The notes: generated by a model from the sequence alone, not told the origin. Numbered from the stretch's first letter, positions 16,569 through 26,013 are shown. The stretch is 64,000 bases of DNA from Actinophytocola sp035634895 (GCF_035634895.1 NZ_DASQCC010000152.1:10080-74079); one strand, 5' to 3'. Made by a program: numbers and translations.

Positions 16569-17675
16569 TCATGATTTCTTCGACCCGATTCGCCGTTCCA
16601 GTTGTTGGGCGAACTCGATCCACTCGTTGGCGCACCGGCGGGCCAGCGCGGCGAGGATGTACACGGTGTGCGGTGGCACCGTGTCGACCAGCTCCTGCCA
16701 CTCCTCCTCGGCGATCACCCGGCGCACGAGCCAGCGCAGCACCCGGTTGCCCGTGTGCGCGAAGCGCAGGGACGGGTCACGCTCCAGCCCACGCAGGACG
16801 TCGTTGCGTTCCTGTGTCGAGAGACGCTCGGCGTAGTCGTGGGTGGACGGCGTGGCCAGGCGCCGGGCGGGCTGGCCGTCCCGGCTGGCCCGTGGCCGGC
16901 GGGCCGGTGCCGGGTCCTCGCCACGCTGGATCCGTTCGCGTACGTCACGCACGGTGGCCGGGGCGATCCCGGCCGCGCGTGCGATCGCACGCAGCGACGC
17001 ATCCGGGAAGGCCGCGATCAGTCGACTCGCGACGCGCCGTCCGTCGGTGCTGTCCAGTGGGCGGACCCGGCCGTCGCGGCCGATCCGGGCCGTGCCCTGG
17101 GGAAGCCCCTCAATGCGTCCGCGGACCGCGGCCACGGTCCGCGGACCCAGCCCGGCGGCCGCGGCGATGGCCCGGTTGGACCAGTCCGGATGCGAGGTCA
17201 CGATCCGGGCCACCGCGGCCTCCCGGTCCGCGTAGGACAGCGGCATGCCGTGGGCGACGTTCGCCTTGACCGCCAGGACGAACGCGTCTTCCTCGCTCCC
17301 GTCGAAGAAGACCACGTCGATCGTGTCCTGGCCGCGCAGGCGGGTCGCGCCGAGCCGGTGCATCCCGTCGATGACCCGCATGGTCGGACGATGCACCAGG
17401 ATCGGCGGCAGCGCGCGGTCCGGTTCGGCCAGTACTCGGATGTGTTCGGCGTCCTCGCCGACCAGCCGCGGCGAGTCGGCCGGTCGCAACGTGGCGACCG
17501 GAACCGTGTATGTGAGCTGGTCCGCCGTCGGATAACCGATCGGCGGCGACCCCTCCCCGTGTTCTGCCAGGTCAGCCTCGTCCAAATCAGCCGAGTGACC
17601 CTGGCTGGGACCGTGTTGAACTTGCCCGGGCAATCGGCACCCCCTATCGAGTTGTAAATGGCGAAAAAAAGTCAT
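16569..17675 (-). CDS. StrR/ParB-like pathway-specific transcriptional activator
   Basis: A 368-aa regulator of the StrR family (relatives: NovG, Dbv4, Bbr). The ParB-like N-terminal domain is seen in TLRPADSPRLVGEDAEHI, PPILVHRPTMRVIDGMHR and the A-V-K-A-N-V-A-H-G-M-P-L-S stretch. Two helix-turn-helix segments follow (WSNRAIAAAAGLGPRTVAAV and ASLRAIARAAGIAPATVRDV). Its N-terminus is about 40 residues longer than usual for the family, so the ATG at 17675 may be too early; TTG codons near 17580-17625 are alternatives. StrR-family proteins activate antibiotic operons by binding inverted repeats, and three matching repeats occur in this window (16518, 18093, 33432). It lies downstream of no operon gene and is probably transcribed alone. 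Confidence 0.88.
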   Translation of the reverse strand: MTFFRHLQLDRGCRLPGQVQHGPSQGHSADLDEADLAEHGEGSPPIGYPTADQLTYTVPVATLRPADSPRLVGEDAEHIRVLAEPDRALPPILVHRPTMRVIDGMHRLGATRLRGQDTIDVVFFDGSEEDAFVLAVKANVAHGMPLSYADREAAVARIVTSHPDWSNRAIAAAAGLGPRTVAAVRGRIEGLPQGTARIGRDGRVRPLDSTDGRRVASRLIAAFPDASLRAIARAAGIAPATVRDVRERIQRGEDPAPARRPRASRDGQPARRLATPSTHDYAERLSTQERNDVLRGLERDPSLRFAHTGNRVLRWLVRRVIAEEEWQELVDTVPPHTVYILAALARRCANEWIEFAQQLERRIGSKKS

Positions 17676-18175
17676 ATCCTGAGCGGGTTCGGCCCCCTAA
17701 CGCCGATTCGTGCCAATTGTCTCGGCACTGTTCCGACGTCGCCGCTCCCCTTGATTTTCGGTTTCGTGCAGCCGTCGACGAATTAGTGAACTTTCGTCGA
17801 CTGTGCCCTGTTCTGAATCAGGATTAGGGTGGCTCGCGAGATAGCATCATCAGTGCCCTCCCCCTTCGTGGCCTCTGAGGGTATGTCGTCAATCTGCCCG
17901 GAACTAGGTGCTCAAGTGAGTTGTCGGCAAACAGTTGAGCGCTGCTCTGAATGGATTGAGTGGCGGGCGTTCGGTGACCTTGTCGGCGCGGTTCCGGGTT
18001 CGTTTAACGGGTTGTCTCACCGAGGAGTTCGCTGGACGATCAGCAACCGTGTTGGCCGGGGGCGCCACGCGCGGCCCGATGCCGGAGGTGCTGTTCAACT
18101 GGTTTACCGAATCCAGTTGAACATCGCGGTGCGGCTATTCGGCGGCCATGGTGCAGCTATTTGGAGGGGCGCATT
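17676..18175. other. Divergent regulatory region
   Basis: This 500-base gap lies between the StrR-like regulator (leftward) and the M1-like gene (rightward). It is less GC-rich than its neighbours, has no convincing gene, and contains the StrR-type palindrome at 18093-18122. The promoters of both genes must lie here, but I cannot place -10 and -35 boxes with confidence. Confidence 0.6.
18093..18122. promoter_or_regulatory. StrR-type operator upstream of the M1-like/oxidase operon
   Basis: A perfect 10-bp inverted repeat, GTTCAACTGG-N10-CCAGTTGAAC, ending 53 bases before the ATG at 18176. It closely resembles the StrR consensus half-site GTTCGACTG. Its position puts the pseudo-aminopeptidase and the FAD oxidase under the cluster regulator. 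Confidence 0.8.
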
Positions 18176-20662
18176 ATGCGTAGTCTGACGCACGCTGAAG
18201 CGGTCGAGCGGGGCACATTGCTGCGCGTCCGCTCCTATCGGGTCGACCTTGATCTGACGACCGGCGACGAGACATTTCGATCTACGACACGAGTCGTCTT
18301 CGAGGCGGGCACGGGCGCTGCCAGCACATTTCTCGACGTGCGCCCCCGCGCCCTGCTTTCGATGACCCTCAACGGGGTGGAGCTGGGCGCGGTCCCCGAG
18401 GACGGCCGGGTCACCCTGTCCGGCCTGGCCGCCGAGAACGAGCTGGTCGTGGTCGCCGACATGGCCTACTCACGGGAGTGCGAGGGGCTGCACCGGTACG
18501 TGGACCCCGCCGACGGCCGGATCTACCTGTACGCCTTCGTGTTCATCGACAACGCGCCACGGGTCTTCGCCTGCTTCGACCAGCCGGACCTCAAGGCGCC
18601 GTTCACGTTCACCGTCACCGTGCCGGACGACGACTGGAAGGTGTTCGGCAACGCGCCGGCGACGCGGGTCGGTCCCCGGCGCTGGGAGCTGGCCGAGACG
18701 GCACCCCTGGCCACCTACCTGACCACGCTGGTCGCCGGCCCGTACGAGTCCTTCCACACCGAGCACGCCGGCGTGCCGCTCGGCCTGCACTGCCGGGCCT
18801 CGCTGGCCGACGGGCTCGCCGGCGACGTCGAGGAGGTCTTCGAGATCACCGGGCAGTGCCTCGACGAGTACGAGCGGATGTTCGGCGTGCCCTACCCGTT
18901 CGGCAAGTTCGACCAGGTCTTCGCCCCGGAGTTCAGCGTGCTGTCGCTCGACCACCCCGGCTGCGTGCTGTTGCGCGAGCTGTACCTGTTCGCCTCCCCG
19001 GTGCCCGACAGCGAGCGGGAGACCAGGGCCGTGGTCATCGCGCACGGCCTGTCCCTCATGTGGCTGGCCGGGCTGGTCACCAACAGATGGTGGGACGACC
19101 TGTGGCTCGGCCAGGCCTTCGCCGACTACATGGCGCACCGGGTCACCAGCGACGTGACGCGCTTCTCCGGACCGTTGACCACGTTCGCCGTCCGGCGCAA
19201 GGCCCAGGCCTACGTGGCGGACCAGCGGCCCTCGACGCATCCGGTCGGCCTGGCCGGACCGGACGTGCGGACGGTGCTGCTGGAGCTGGACCGGATCTCC
19301 TACTTCAAGGGCTCCTCCGTGCTGCGTCAGCTGGCCGCGCGGGTCGGCACCCCGGCACTGCGCGCGGGCCTGCGCACCTACTTCACCCGCCACGCGTACG
19401 GCACGGCGACGTTCGCCGACTTCCTCGCCGCGCTGGGCGAGGCCACCGGAACCGACCTGACCGAGTGGGCCCGGGTGTGGTTCAGCACCTGCGACGCGAA
19501 CACGCTGACCCCGGAGATCACGGTGGCGGACGGGGTGGTCACGGCCGCCGCCGTGCGCCAGGACGCCCCGGCCGCGCACCCGACGCTGCGCCCGCACACG
19601 ATCGACGTGGGGTGCTATGGCGACGAGCCGGCCACCCTGCGGGTCGCGATCGACGGCCCCCGGACCGAGCTGCCGGCACTCGTCGGCAGGCCGGCGCCGA
19701 GGTTCGTGCTGCTCAACGACGGCGACCTGACCTACGCGAAGGTCCGCTTCGACGCCCGCTCCCGGGCCGCGCTGGGCGAGCAGCTGCCCCGGCTGTCCCC
19801 ACGCAACCGCGCGATGGTGTGGTGCGCGGTGTTGATGGCCGTGCAGGACGGCGCCTACCCGGCCGCCGACCACCTCGACCTGGTGACCGGGATGCTCGCG
19901 GTGGAGTCGGACCCGGCCATCGTCGCCGAGGTGCTCGAGCAGGCCCGCATCGACGTGGCCGACCGGTTCCTCCACCCCGGCCGGCGCTCCGCCGCGCTCG
20001 CCAAGATCGCCGGCGGCATCCGCGACCGCATGGCCGGCGTCGCGCCGAGCGACGAGATCTGGCTGTGCCTGTGCCGGGGGCTCATCGAGTTCAGCGCCGA
20101 CGCCGACGAGCTGCGTGGGTGGCTCGACGGCACCCGGCTGCCGGCCGGTCTCGTGCTCGACGACGACCTGGCGTGGCGGACCCGGTACCGCCTCGCGGTG
20201 CTCGGTGGCCTCGCCGAGGACGAGGTCGCCGCCGCTCTCCGGGCCGACCCCACCACGCGGGGCGAGCAGTTCGCCGCGAAATGTCGTGCGGCCAGACCGG
20301 ATCCGGCGGCCAAGCGTGCCGCCTGGGACGCGATCACCGGCGACACCAGCGTGTCCAGTTACGGGCTGTGGGCACTGGCCGAGGGCTTCTGGCAACCGGA
20401 ACAGGCCGAGCTGACCGCCGGCTACGTGCCACGGTTCTTCGCCGAGATGCCCGCCGCGGCCACGCTGCGGGGTGACCTCGTGCTGGACGTGCTGGTCCGG
20501 TTCCTCTACCCGCGGTACGCCGCCACGGCGGAAACACTGCGGCTGGCGGAGGAGCTGCTGGCCCGGCCCGACGTCGAGCTGCCACTGCGCAGGCGCGTCG
20601 CGGACTTCACCGCCGACCTGCGCCGGGTGGTGGCCGCCCGCGCCGCCGCCGGCACCGACTGA
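18176..20662 (+). CDS. M1 aminopeptidase-fold protein with destroyed active site
   Basis: An 828-aa homologue of aminopeptidase N across its full length, including the N-terminal beta domain (FVFIDNAPRVFACFDQPDLK) and the C-terminal helical ERAP1-like part. The ATG at 18176 follows GGAGGGGC. Every catalytic element is changed. The zinc motif HExxH is HGLSL (H290-L294), the second zinc glutamate in NEGFA has become GQAFA (Q313), and the substrate-binding GAMEN is replaced in PEFSVLSLDHPGC (251-263). The surrounding VTNRWWDDLWL is intact, so this is not a frameshift or decay. The StrR-type operator upstream and the oxidase downstream place it in the BGC. It may be a scaffold, a binding protein or an enzyme with a new reaction. 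Confidence 0.87.
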   Translation: MRSLTHAEAVERGTLLRVRSYRVDLDLTTGDETFRSTTRVVFEAGTGAASTFLDVRPRALLSMTLNGVELGAVPEDGRVTLSGLAAENELVVVADMAYSRECEGLHRYVDPADGRIYLYAFVFIDNAPRVFACFDQPDLKAPFTFTVTVPDDDWKVFGNAPATRVGPRRWELAETAPLATYLTTLVAGPYESFHTEHAGVPLGLHCRASLADGLAGDVEEVFEITGQCLDEYERMFGVPYPFGKFDQVFAPEFSVLSLDHPGCVLLRELYLFASPVPDSERETRAVVIAHGLSLMWLAGLVTNRWWDDLWLGQAFADYMAHRVTSDVTRFSGPLTTFAVRRKAQAYVADQRPSTHPVGLAGPDVRTVLLELDRISYFKGSSVLRQLAARVGTPALRAGLRTYFTRHAYGTATFADFLAALGEATGTDLTEWARVWFSTCDANTLTPEITVADGVVTAAAVRQDAPAAHPTLRPHTIDVGCYGDEPATLRVAIDGPRTELPALVGRPAPRFVLLNDGDLTYAKVRFDARSRAALGEQLPRLSPRNRAMVWCAVLMAVQDGAYPAADHLDLVTGMLAVESDPAIVAEVLEQARIDVADRFLHPGRRSAALAKIAGGIRDRMAGVAPSDEIWLCLCRGLIEFSADADELRGWLDGTRLPAGLVLDDDLAWRTRYRLAVLGGLAEDEVAAALRADPTTRGEQFAAKCRAARPDPAAKRAAWDAITGDTSVSSYGLWALAEGFWQPEQAELTAGYVPRFFAEMPAAATLRGDLVLDVLVRFLYPRYAATAETLRLAEELLARPDVELPLRRRVADFTADLRRVVAARAAAGTD

Positions 20663-20679
20663 GCGGGCCGGAGGTTCTG

Positions 20680-21708
20680 GTGCGGGTCGGAGTGGTCGGT
20701 GCCGGCGTCGCGGGTGCGTTGCTCGCCTGGCGGCTGCGTCGGTCGGCGCCGCGGATCGCGGTCGAGGTGTACACCGGGGGACCGGCCGGCGGTGACGCGT
20801 CCGGTGCGTCCGGTGGTCTGGTCCGCGGCTTCGAGCGGGACTCGACCGCGGGCCGGCTGGCCGTGGCCGGCCTCGCGGAGCTGCGCGCGGACCCCGCGCT
20901 GCGGGCGGTGGCGGCCTACCAGGAGGTCGGGTCGGTGTACGTGCTGCCACCCGGCGCCGACGCGAGCGGTCCGGTCCGGGTGATCGAGGAGGCACTTCCC
21001 GGATCGGCGACAGTGCTCACCGGAGCCGGGCTGGCCGCGCGCTATCCGTTCCGGGGCCTGCCCGACGGGGTGACCGCGGTCGCCGAGCGGCACGCGGGGT
21101 ACCTGTCGCCGGCCCGGTTGCGTGCGGCCGTGCTGGGCTGGCTCGCCGACGGCGGCGCGACGGTCCGGCCGGAGCCGGTGGCCGCCGTGGCGCCGGGCCC
21201 GGCCCTGCGGTTGGCCGGTGGCGCGGTCGCGGGCTACGACGCGGTCGTGGTGGCCGCCGGCGCGTGGACGCCGGCACTCCTGACGGCGAGCGGGCTGCCC
21301 ACCGGAGGGCTCCGGGTCAAGCAGATCCAGTACACCGTGTACGAGGGGCGCCCCGACGGGCTCGGCCCGTTCGTCCTCGAACCCACCGGCATGTGGGGAC
21401 GTCCGGCCGGGACGGGGTTCCTGCTGGGCCTGCCCTGCGACCGGTGGGACGTCGACCCGTCCGACCCGCGGCCGGACGACGCACTCGTGGAACGGGTCGC
21501 CGCACAGGCGCGGGAGCTGCTCGGCCACCCGCCGCCCGGGCACTGTCCACATCGGACGACCGTGTCGGCGGACTGCTACCGCGAGCCGCCGGGGTTGGCG
21601 CTGCGTGCGCTCGGTGGTGGCGTGTTCACGTTCACCGGCGGCTCGGGCGGGGCGGCCAAGACGGTGCTCGCCGCGAGCAGGGTGGCCGCGGCTACGCTGG
21701 TTCGCTGA
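20680..21708 (+). CDS. DAO-type FAD-dependent amine/hydrazine oxidase
   Basis: A 342-aa FAD-dependent oxidoreductase of the D-amino-acid oxidase / glycine oxidase family. It starts at GTG 20680 with GGAGG upstream, 17 nt after the M1-like gene. The FAD site is MRVGVVGAGVAGALLAW (GxGxxG at 7-12), with DAVVVAAGAWTPALL in the middle and FTFTGGSGGAAKTVL near the C-terminus. In several hydrazine pathways (triacsin, pyrazofurin and related, from memory) a DAO-family enzyme oxidises the lysine-derived hydrazine and releases hydrazinoacetic acid. The same step is the most natural guess here, given the N-monooxygenase, cupin and MetRS-like genes. Glycine or sarcosine oxidation is the alternative. Confidence 0.85.
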   Translation: MRVGVVGAGVAGALLAWRLRRSAPRIAVEVYTGGPAGGDASGASGGLVRGFERDSTAGRLAVAGLAELRADPALRAVAAYQEVGSVYVLPPGADASGPVRVIEEALPGSATVLTGAGLAARYPFRGLPDGVTAVAERHAGYLSPARLRAAVLGWLADGGATVRPEPVAAVAPGPALRLAGGAVAGYDAVVVAAGAWTPALLTASGLPTGGLRVKQIQYTVYEGRPDGLGPFVLEPTGMWGRPAGTGFLLGLPCDRWDVDPSDPRPDDALVERVAAQARELLGHPPPGHCPHRTTVSADCYREPPGLALRALGGGVFTFTGGSGGAAKTVLAASRVAAATLVR

Positions 21709-22129
21709 GCGGGCCGCGGTCGTACTGGACCAGCTCCACGAGCAGCCCGGCCGGCCGGGCTAGGTAGGTGAAGGCGACCAGCATGGCCGAGCGGGCGCCG
21801 GCGCAGGGTTCCCGGTCGACGATGGTGAAACCATTGCCGTGCAGGCGGTCCAGCTCGGTCTCCAGATCGTCCACCTCGAGCGCGATGTGGTGCAGCCCCG
21901 GGCCGAACCTGGCGAGGTGGCCGTCGAGCGTCGAGCCGGGGCCGGCGGGGGAGACCAGCTCGATCATCGGCTGGCCGGCGCGTCCGCCCGGCTGCCAGAA
22001 CTCACACGCCACGCGATACCCGGTCGCGACACCACTGTCGACCCTGGACATGTCGAGCGCGGCGAGGGTGGGTGCGAGTGCCGACGGCTCGTCGGTCACG
22101 AGCCCGATGTGGTCGATGCCGAGCAACAT
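21692..22129 (-). CDS. VOC-family (glyoxalase / methylmalonyl-CoA epimerase-like) protein
   Basis: A 145-aa vicinal-oxygen-chelate protein starting at ATG 22129. The two beta-alpha-beta-beta-beta modules are marked by LLGIDHIGLVTD (metal ligand H7) and GLHHIALEVDDLETEL, with the final glutamate in GLLVELVQYDRG. The layout is closest to methylmalonyl-CoA epimerase. Its end overlaps the oxidase gene by 17 nt in convergent orientation. No methylmalonyl-CoA mutase is visible and no PKS needs the substrate, so this may be a resistance or housekeeping protein next to the BGC. Confidence 0.8.
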   Translation of the reverse strand: MLLGIDHIGLVTDEPSALAPTLAALDMSRVDSGVATGYRVACEFWQPGGRAGQPMIELVSPAGPGSTLDGHLARFGPGLHHIALEVDDLETELDRLHGNGFTIVDREPCAGARSAMLVAFTYLARPAGLLVELVQYDRGPLSEPA

Positions 22130-22227
22130 GGCACCGAGCGTAGACCGTGGACGATTCGGTTGGGGTGTAACGGTTTTCCGGATAGGAGACCGTCGTTTTC
22201 CACCGGTCGCGCCGTACCATTCGGTGC

Positions 22228-23586
22228 ATGACGACCCCAGATGCGACAGAGGTTTCACTGCGGTCGGCCGTCGCGGGGGAGCTGTCCCGGGCACGGGCCG
22301 ACCTCGAGCGGCTGGTCCGCATTCCCGGCATCGCCTTCCCCGAGTTCGACCACGCGCACGTGGACCGTTCCGCCGAGGCGGTGGCGGCGTTGTTGCGTGG
22401 CTGCGGCCTGGACACCGCCGTCGTGCGGGCCGGCGGCCAGCCCGCCGTCATCGGCCGCCGGCCCGCCCCACCCGGCGCGCCGACCGTTCTGCTCTACGCG
22501 CACCACGACGTGCAGCCCCCGGGCGACGAGACGCTGTGGGACAGCGACCCGTTCGAGCCGGTGGAACGCGACGGCCGGCTCTACGGCCGGGGCGCGGCGG
22601 ACGACAAGGCCGGGCTGATGGCGCACGTCGTGGCGTTGCGCGCGTTCGGTGACGCCCTGCCGGTCGGGGTGGTGGTGTTCGTCGAGGGCGAGGAGGAGTA
22701 CGGCTCGGCGTCGCTGTCCGACCTGCTCCGCGTGCACCGCGAGGCGTTGCGTGCCGACGTCATCGTGATCGCCGACTCCGCCAACTGGGACGTCGGCCGG
22801 CCGGCGCTGACCGTCTCCCTGCGGGGCATCGTCAACTGCGTGGTCGAGGTACGCACCCTCGACGCGGCCGTGCACAGTGGATCCTTCGGCGGCGCCGTGC
22901 CGGACGCGTTGACCGCCCTGGCCCGGCTGCTGGCGACGTTGCACGACGACGCGGGTGACGTCGCCGTCGACGGGCTCGCCGTGGGGGCGGAGTCCACACT
23001 GGTGCTCCCGGAGGAGCGGGTGCGGGCCGAGGCCGGCATGGTCGACGGTGTTCGGTTCATCGGCACCGGCTCGATGGTGGACCGGCTGTGGACCAGGCCA
23101 TCGCTGTCCGTGCTGGGCGTCGACGCGCCGTCGGTCCTCCAGGCGGGCAACGCCCTGGTGCCGGTGGCACGGGCGAAGATCAGCGCCCGGCTGGCTCCCG
23201 GCGACGACCCGGGCAAGGCGTTCGCCGCGCTCCGCGACCATCTCGAGGCACACCGCCCGTGGGGTGCCGCGGTCTCGGTCGAGCTGGACGGCGGCGGCGC
23301 GCCCTGCGTCATCGACACCGCCGGACCGCACCACGAGACGGCCCGGTCGGCGTTGCGTGCGGCGTGGGACGGGGTGGCCCCGGTGGAGATCGGTGTCGGT
23401 GGCTCCATCCCGGCCGTCTCGACGTTCCAGGCGGAGTTCCCGGACGCCGCGATCCTCGTGACGGGCGTCGAGGATCCGCACACGCAGGCGCACGGACCCA
23501 ACGAGAGCCTGCACCTCGGCGAGTTCGGCCGGGTCTGCCTCGCCGAGGCGCTCCTGCTGGCCGGTCTGGCCCGACCTACCGCCTGA
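22228..23586 (+). CDS. M20-family metallopeptidase (dipeptidase-like)
   Basis: A 452-aa M20 zinc peptidase of the CNDP/ArgE-DapE type, with a catalytic domain split by a dimerisation domain. Metal ligands and catalytic residues are visible in LLYAHHDVQPPGDE, GRLYGRGAADDKAGL, VFVEGEEEYGSAS and IVIADSANWD, and the final histidine lies in EDPHTQAHGPNESLHL. It has no signal peptide and acts in the cytoplasm. Family members hydrolyse dipeptides or N-acyl amino acids. It could trim a peptide precursor of the pathway, but no operon link is visible: it starts 98 nt from the divergent VOC gene and no StrR-type site precedes it. Confidence 0.88.
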   Translation: MTTPDATEVSLRSAVAGELSRARADLERLVRIPGIAFPEFDHAHVDRSAEAVAALLRGCGLDTAVVRAGGQPAVIGRRPAPPGAPTVLLYAHHDVQPPGDETLWDSDPFEPVERDGRLYGRGAADDKAGLMAHVVALRAFGDALPVGVVVFVEGEEEYGSASLSDLLRVHREALRADVIVIADSANWDVGRPALTVSLRGIVNCVVEVRTLDAAVHSGSFGGAVPDALTALARLLATLHDDAGDVAVDGLAVGAESTLVLPEERVRAEAGMVDGVRFIGTGSMVDRLWTRPSLSVLGVDAPSVLQAGNALVPVARAKISARLAPGDDPGKAFAALRDHLEAHRPWGAAVSVELDGGGAPCVIDTAGPHHETARSALRAAWDGVAPVEIGVGGSIPAVSTFQAEFPDAAILVTGVEDPHTQAHGPNESLHLGEFGRVCLAEALLLAGLARPTA

Positions 23587-23606
23587 TCCCCGTACGGGTC
23601 TCGGGG

Positions 23607-23954
23607 TCACGAGACGCCAGCAAGCTCCCGGAAGGCGGCGGCGTCCATGGACAGCACCGCGGTGTCATAGGCGTCGATCATCGGGGGGACCACGTCGTCG
23701 TAGTTCGCCAGCCATTCCGGTGTGGTGTAGAGCGACTGGCCGCGTTCGACCCGGTCCTGTTCGGAGGGAAATGCCCGCAGCAGGAAATAGCCGTTGTCAT
23801 TGTTCAGCGACGGTCCGTGTGCGACGACCGTGATTCCCAGGCTACGCATCAACGGAATCGTGCCCTCGCGGCTTATCCGGTCGAATTCCGCACGAGTGCC
23901 CGGCTTCAACGTGAACAGTCGAATCTCCAACAGCCATGAATTAGCGTTGCTCAT
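23607..23954 (-). CDS. NIPSNAP-family protein
   Basis: A 115-aa single ferredoxin-like domain of the NIPSNAP family, starting at ATG 23954. Diagnostic segments are WLLEIRLFTLKPGTRAEF and FLLRAFPSEQDRVERGQSLY. Bacterial members are often found in biosynthetic and degradation clusters and are usually of unknown function; some may be monooxygenase- or isomerase-like. It is divergent from the SARP regulator 70 bases away and convergent with the M20 gene 20 bases away. A second NIPSNAP gene follows the SARP gene, so regulator and NIPSNAP pair may form a small unit. Confidence 0.8.
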   Translation of the reverse strand: MSNANSWLLEIRLFTLKPGTRAEFDRISREGTIPLMRSLGITVVAHGPSLNNDNGYFLLRAFPSEQDRVERGQSLYTTPEWLANYDDVVPPMIDAYDTAVLSMDAAAFRELAGVS

Positions 23955-24024
23955 AGTGTGCGAGTAGAGCACCGCGGAATGGGGGACGTCAATTAACGGG
24001 AAATCGAATGAGTCACCGGCACCC

Positions 24025-26010
24025 GTGCGGTTCCGGCTGCTGGGTCCGCTCGAGTTCTCCGCCGGCCCGCGCTGGTCCTCGATCGGCGCCCCGAAGCAGC
24101 GGGCGCTGCTGGCCGTGCTGCTGATCAACGCGAACCGCGCGGTGTCGGCGGACCAGCTCATGGCCGAGCTGTGGGGCGAGCAGCCGCCGCCGAGTGCCAC
24201 CGGCCTGCTGGCCGGTTATGTCTGGCGGCTGCGTGGCAGCCTCGGTGACCCGGACGGGCGGATGCTGAGCACCCGGGCGCCCGGCTACCAGCTCGTGCTG
24301 CCGCCGGGCACGACCGACGTCGACGAGTACGAGGAGCTGGCCGCGGCCGGCCGGCGGAGTCTCGCCGACGGGGACCTGCCCGCCGCGGTCGCGGCGCTGA
24401 GCCAGGGACTCGGGATGTGGCGTGGGGCGCCGCTGGCGGACGTGGGGTTGGTGCCGTCGGTCCTGACGGAGTCCGCGCGGCTGGAGGAGGCGCGGCTGGC
24501 GGTCGTGGAGGCGCGGATCGAGGCCGAGATCGGGCTCGGCCGGCACGAGGCGCTGCTGCCCGAGCTGAAGGTGATGGTCTCGCAGTTCCCGCTGCGCGAG
24601 CGGCTCCACGCGCACCTGATGGTCGCCCTCTACCGGGCCGGTCAGCAGGCCGAGGCACTCGGGGCGTACCGGGACCTGCGCCGGCTGCTGGTCGACGAGC
24701 TCGGTGTCGAACCAAGCAAGCCGTTGCGGGAGCTGCAGGGCCGGATCCTGCGTGACGACCCGCAGCTGCTCGAGGCGCCCGGTCGCGGCGCGGCCGCGAC
24801 CGCGGTCCTGCGGCTGGCCGTGCCGCGCACCCTCCCGCCGGACGTGCCCGCCTTCGTCGGCCGGGACCGCGAGCTGGCCTGGGTCACCTCCCGGCTGACC
24901 GGCGGTGAGCAGCGCTGCGCCATCCACGGCATTGCGGGCGCCGGCAAGACGACCCTCGCGGTGCATGCCGCCCACCGGGTGGCCGGCGCCTTCCCGGACG
25001 GCCAGGTGTACCTGAACCTCCAGGCGTCGGCGGCCCACGGCCCACGGCGGCCCGTGGCGGCCATCGCGCTCCTGCTCGCGGCACTGGGTGTGCCGGCCGC
25101 GACCATCCCAGCCGACGAGGAGGGCGCCGCCGCGTTGCTGCGCACGGCCCTGGCCGGCCGGCGGGTGGTCATCGTGCTCGACGACGTCCTCGACGACGGC
25201 CAGATCCGCCAGCTGCTGCCCTCGACACCCGGCTGCGCGGTGATCCTGACCAGCCGGCCGGCGTCCACCACGGTGGACGGCGCGGGACTGCTTCGCCTCG
25301 GCAGGCTCCCCATCGCCGCCGCGACGGCGTTGGTCCGCCGGTACGCCGGGGCCGCCCGGGTGGACGCCGACCTCGCCGCCACCACCCGGCTCGTCCGGCT
25401 CTGCGACCAGCTGCCGCTCGCACTGCGCATCGCGGCGACCCGGCTCGCGCGGCGTCCGGAGTGGACGGTCGGCGAGTTCGCCGCGCGGCTGGCCGACCCA
25501 CGGCGGCGGCTGGACGCGTTGACCTGTGACGGCCTCAGTGTGCGTGCCAGCCTGCTGGCCGGCGTCCGGCTGATCGCGGACGCCGCCGACCCGCTGGCGA
25601 CCCGCGCTCTCGGCCAGCTCGGCGTCCTGGACCTGCCGGTGGTCTCGACGGCCGTGCTCGCGGCCGCGCTCGACGTGCCCGTGCCCGCCGCCGAGCTGGC
25701 CGCCGAGCGACTCGTCGACGCGGGGCTCGTCGAGACGCCCCGGATGGACCGGTACCGCGTGCCGGGGCTGGTACGGCTTTTCGCCCGCGGCGAGTACGTC
25801 ACCGCGGAGGACGAGCTGTCCGCGACCCACCGCATCGTCGGGTACTACGAGGGTGCCGTGCGGGACCAGCTGTCCCGGCTCGCCGGCGACCGCGGCGCGG
25901 GGCTCGCGTGGTACCGCGAGGAATGCCTGACGCTGCGTGCGCTCGCCGCCCGCGCACCGGGCGCCGAGCTGCCGGGGCTCGTCAGCCGGCTGTCCTCGGC
26001 ACTGCGTTGA
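24025..26010 (+). CDS. SARP/AfsR-type regulator with NB-ARC ATPase domain
   Basis: A 661-aa transcription factor, GTG start. Residues 1-95 are an OmpR-like winged helix (VRFRLLGPLEFSAGP, PKQRALLAVLLINANRAVS). Residues about 100-245 are the bacterial transcriptional activator (BTAD) repeat domain (REGLHAHLMVALYRAGQQ-type helices). Residues about 270-520 are an NB-ARC NTPase with the P-loop HGIAGAGKTTLA and IVLDDVLDD. The C-terminal part is short: there are no TPR repeats as in AfsR. SARPs activate antibiotic genes by binding direct heptamer repeats at promoters. With the StrR-like activator it is the second regulator candidate for this cluster. It ends 3 bases before the convergent NIPSNAP gene. 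Confidence 0.9.
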   Translation: MRFRLLGPLEFSAGPRWSSIGAPKQRALLAVLLINANRAVSADQLMAELWGEQPPPSATGLLAGYVWRLRGSLGDPDGRMLSTRAPGYQLVLPPGTTDVDEYEELAAAGRRSLADGDLPAAVAALSQGLGMWRGAPLADVGLVPSVLTESARLEEARLAVVEARIEAEIGLGRHEALLPELKVMVSQFPLRERLHAHLMVALYRAGQQAEALGAYRDLRRLLVDELGVEPSKPLRELQGRILRDDPQLLEAPGRGAAATAVLRLAVPRTLPPDVPAFVGRDRELAWVTSRLTGGEQRCAIHGIAGAGKTTLAVHAAHRVAGAFPDGQVYLNLQASAAHGPRRPVAAIALLLAALGVPAATIPADEEGAAALLRTALAGRRVVIVLDDVLDDGQIRQLLPSTPGCAVILTSRPASTTVDGAGLLRLGRLPIAAATALVRRYAGAARVDADLAATTRLVRLCDQLPLALRIAATRLARRPEWTVGEFAARLADPRRRLDALTCDGLSVRASLLAGVRLIADAADPLATRALGQLGVLDLPVVSTAVLAAALDVPVPAAELAAERLVDAGLVETPRMDRYRVPGLVRLFARGEYVTAEDELSATHRIVGYYEGAVRDQLSRLAGDRGAGLAWYREECLTLRALAARAPGAELPGLVSRLSSALR

Positions 26011-26013
26011 TCC

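Noticed and set aside
17622..17630. GTGTTGAAC, a possible fourth regulator half-site
   Set aside because: It lies inside the regulator coding sequence and has no matching second arm at the right distance.
23585..23606. Short hairpin (CCCCG ... CGGGG) between M20 and NIPSNAP genes
   Set aside because: The arms are only five to six bases and such pairs are common in GC-rich DNA.
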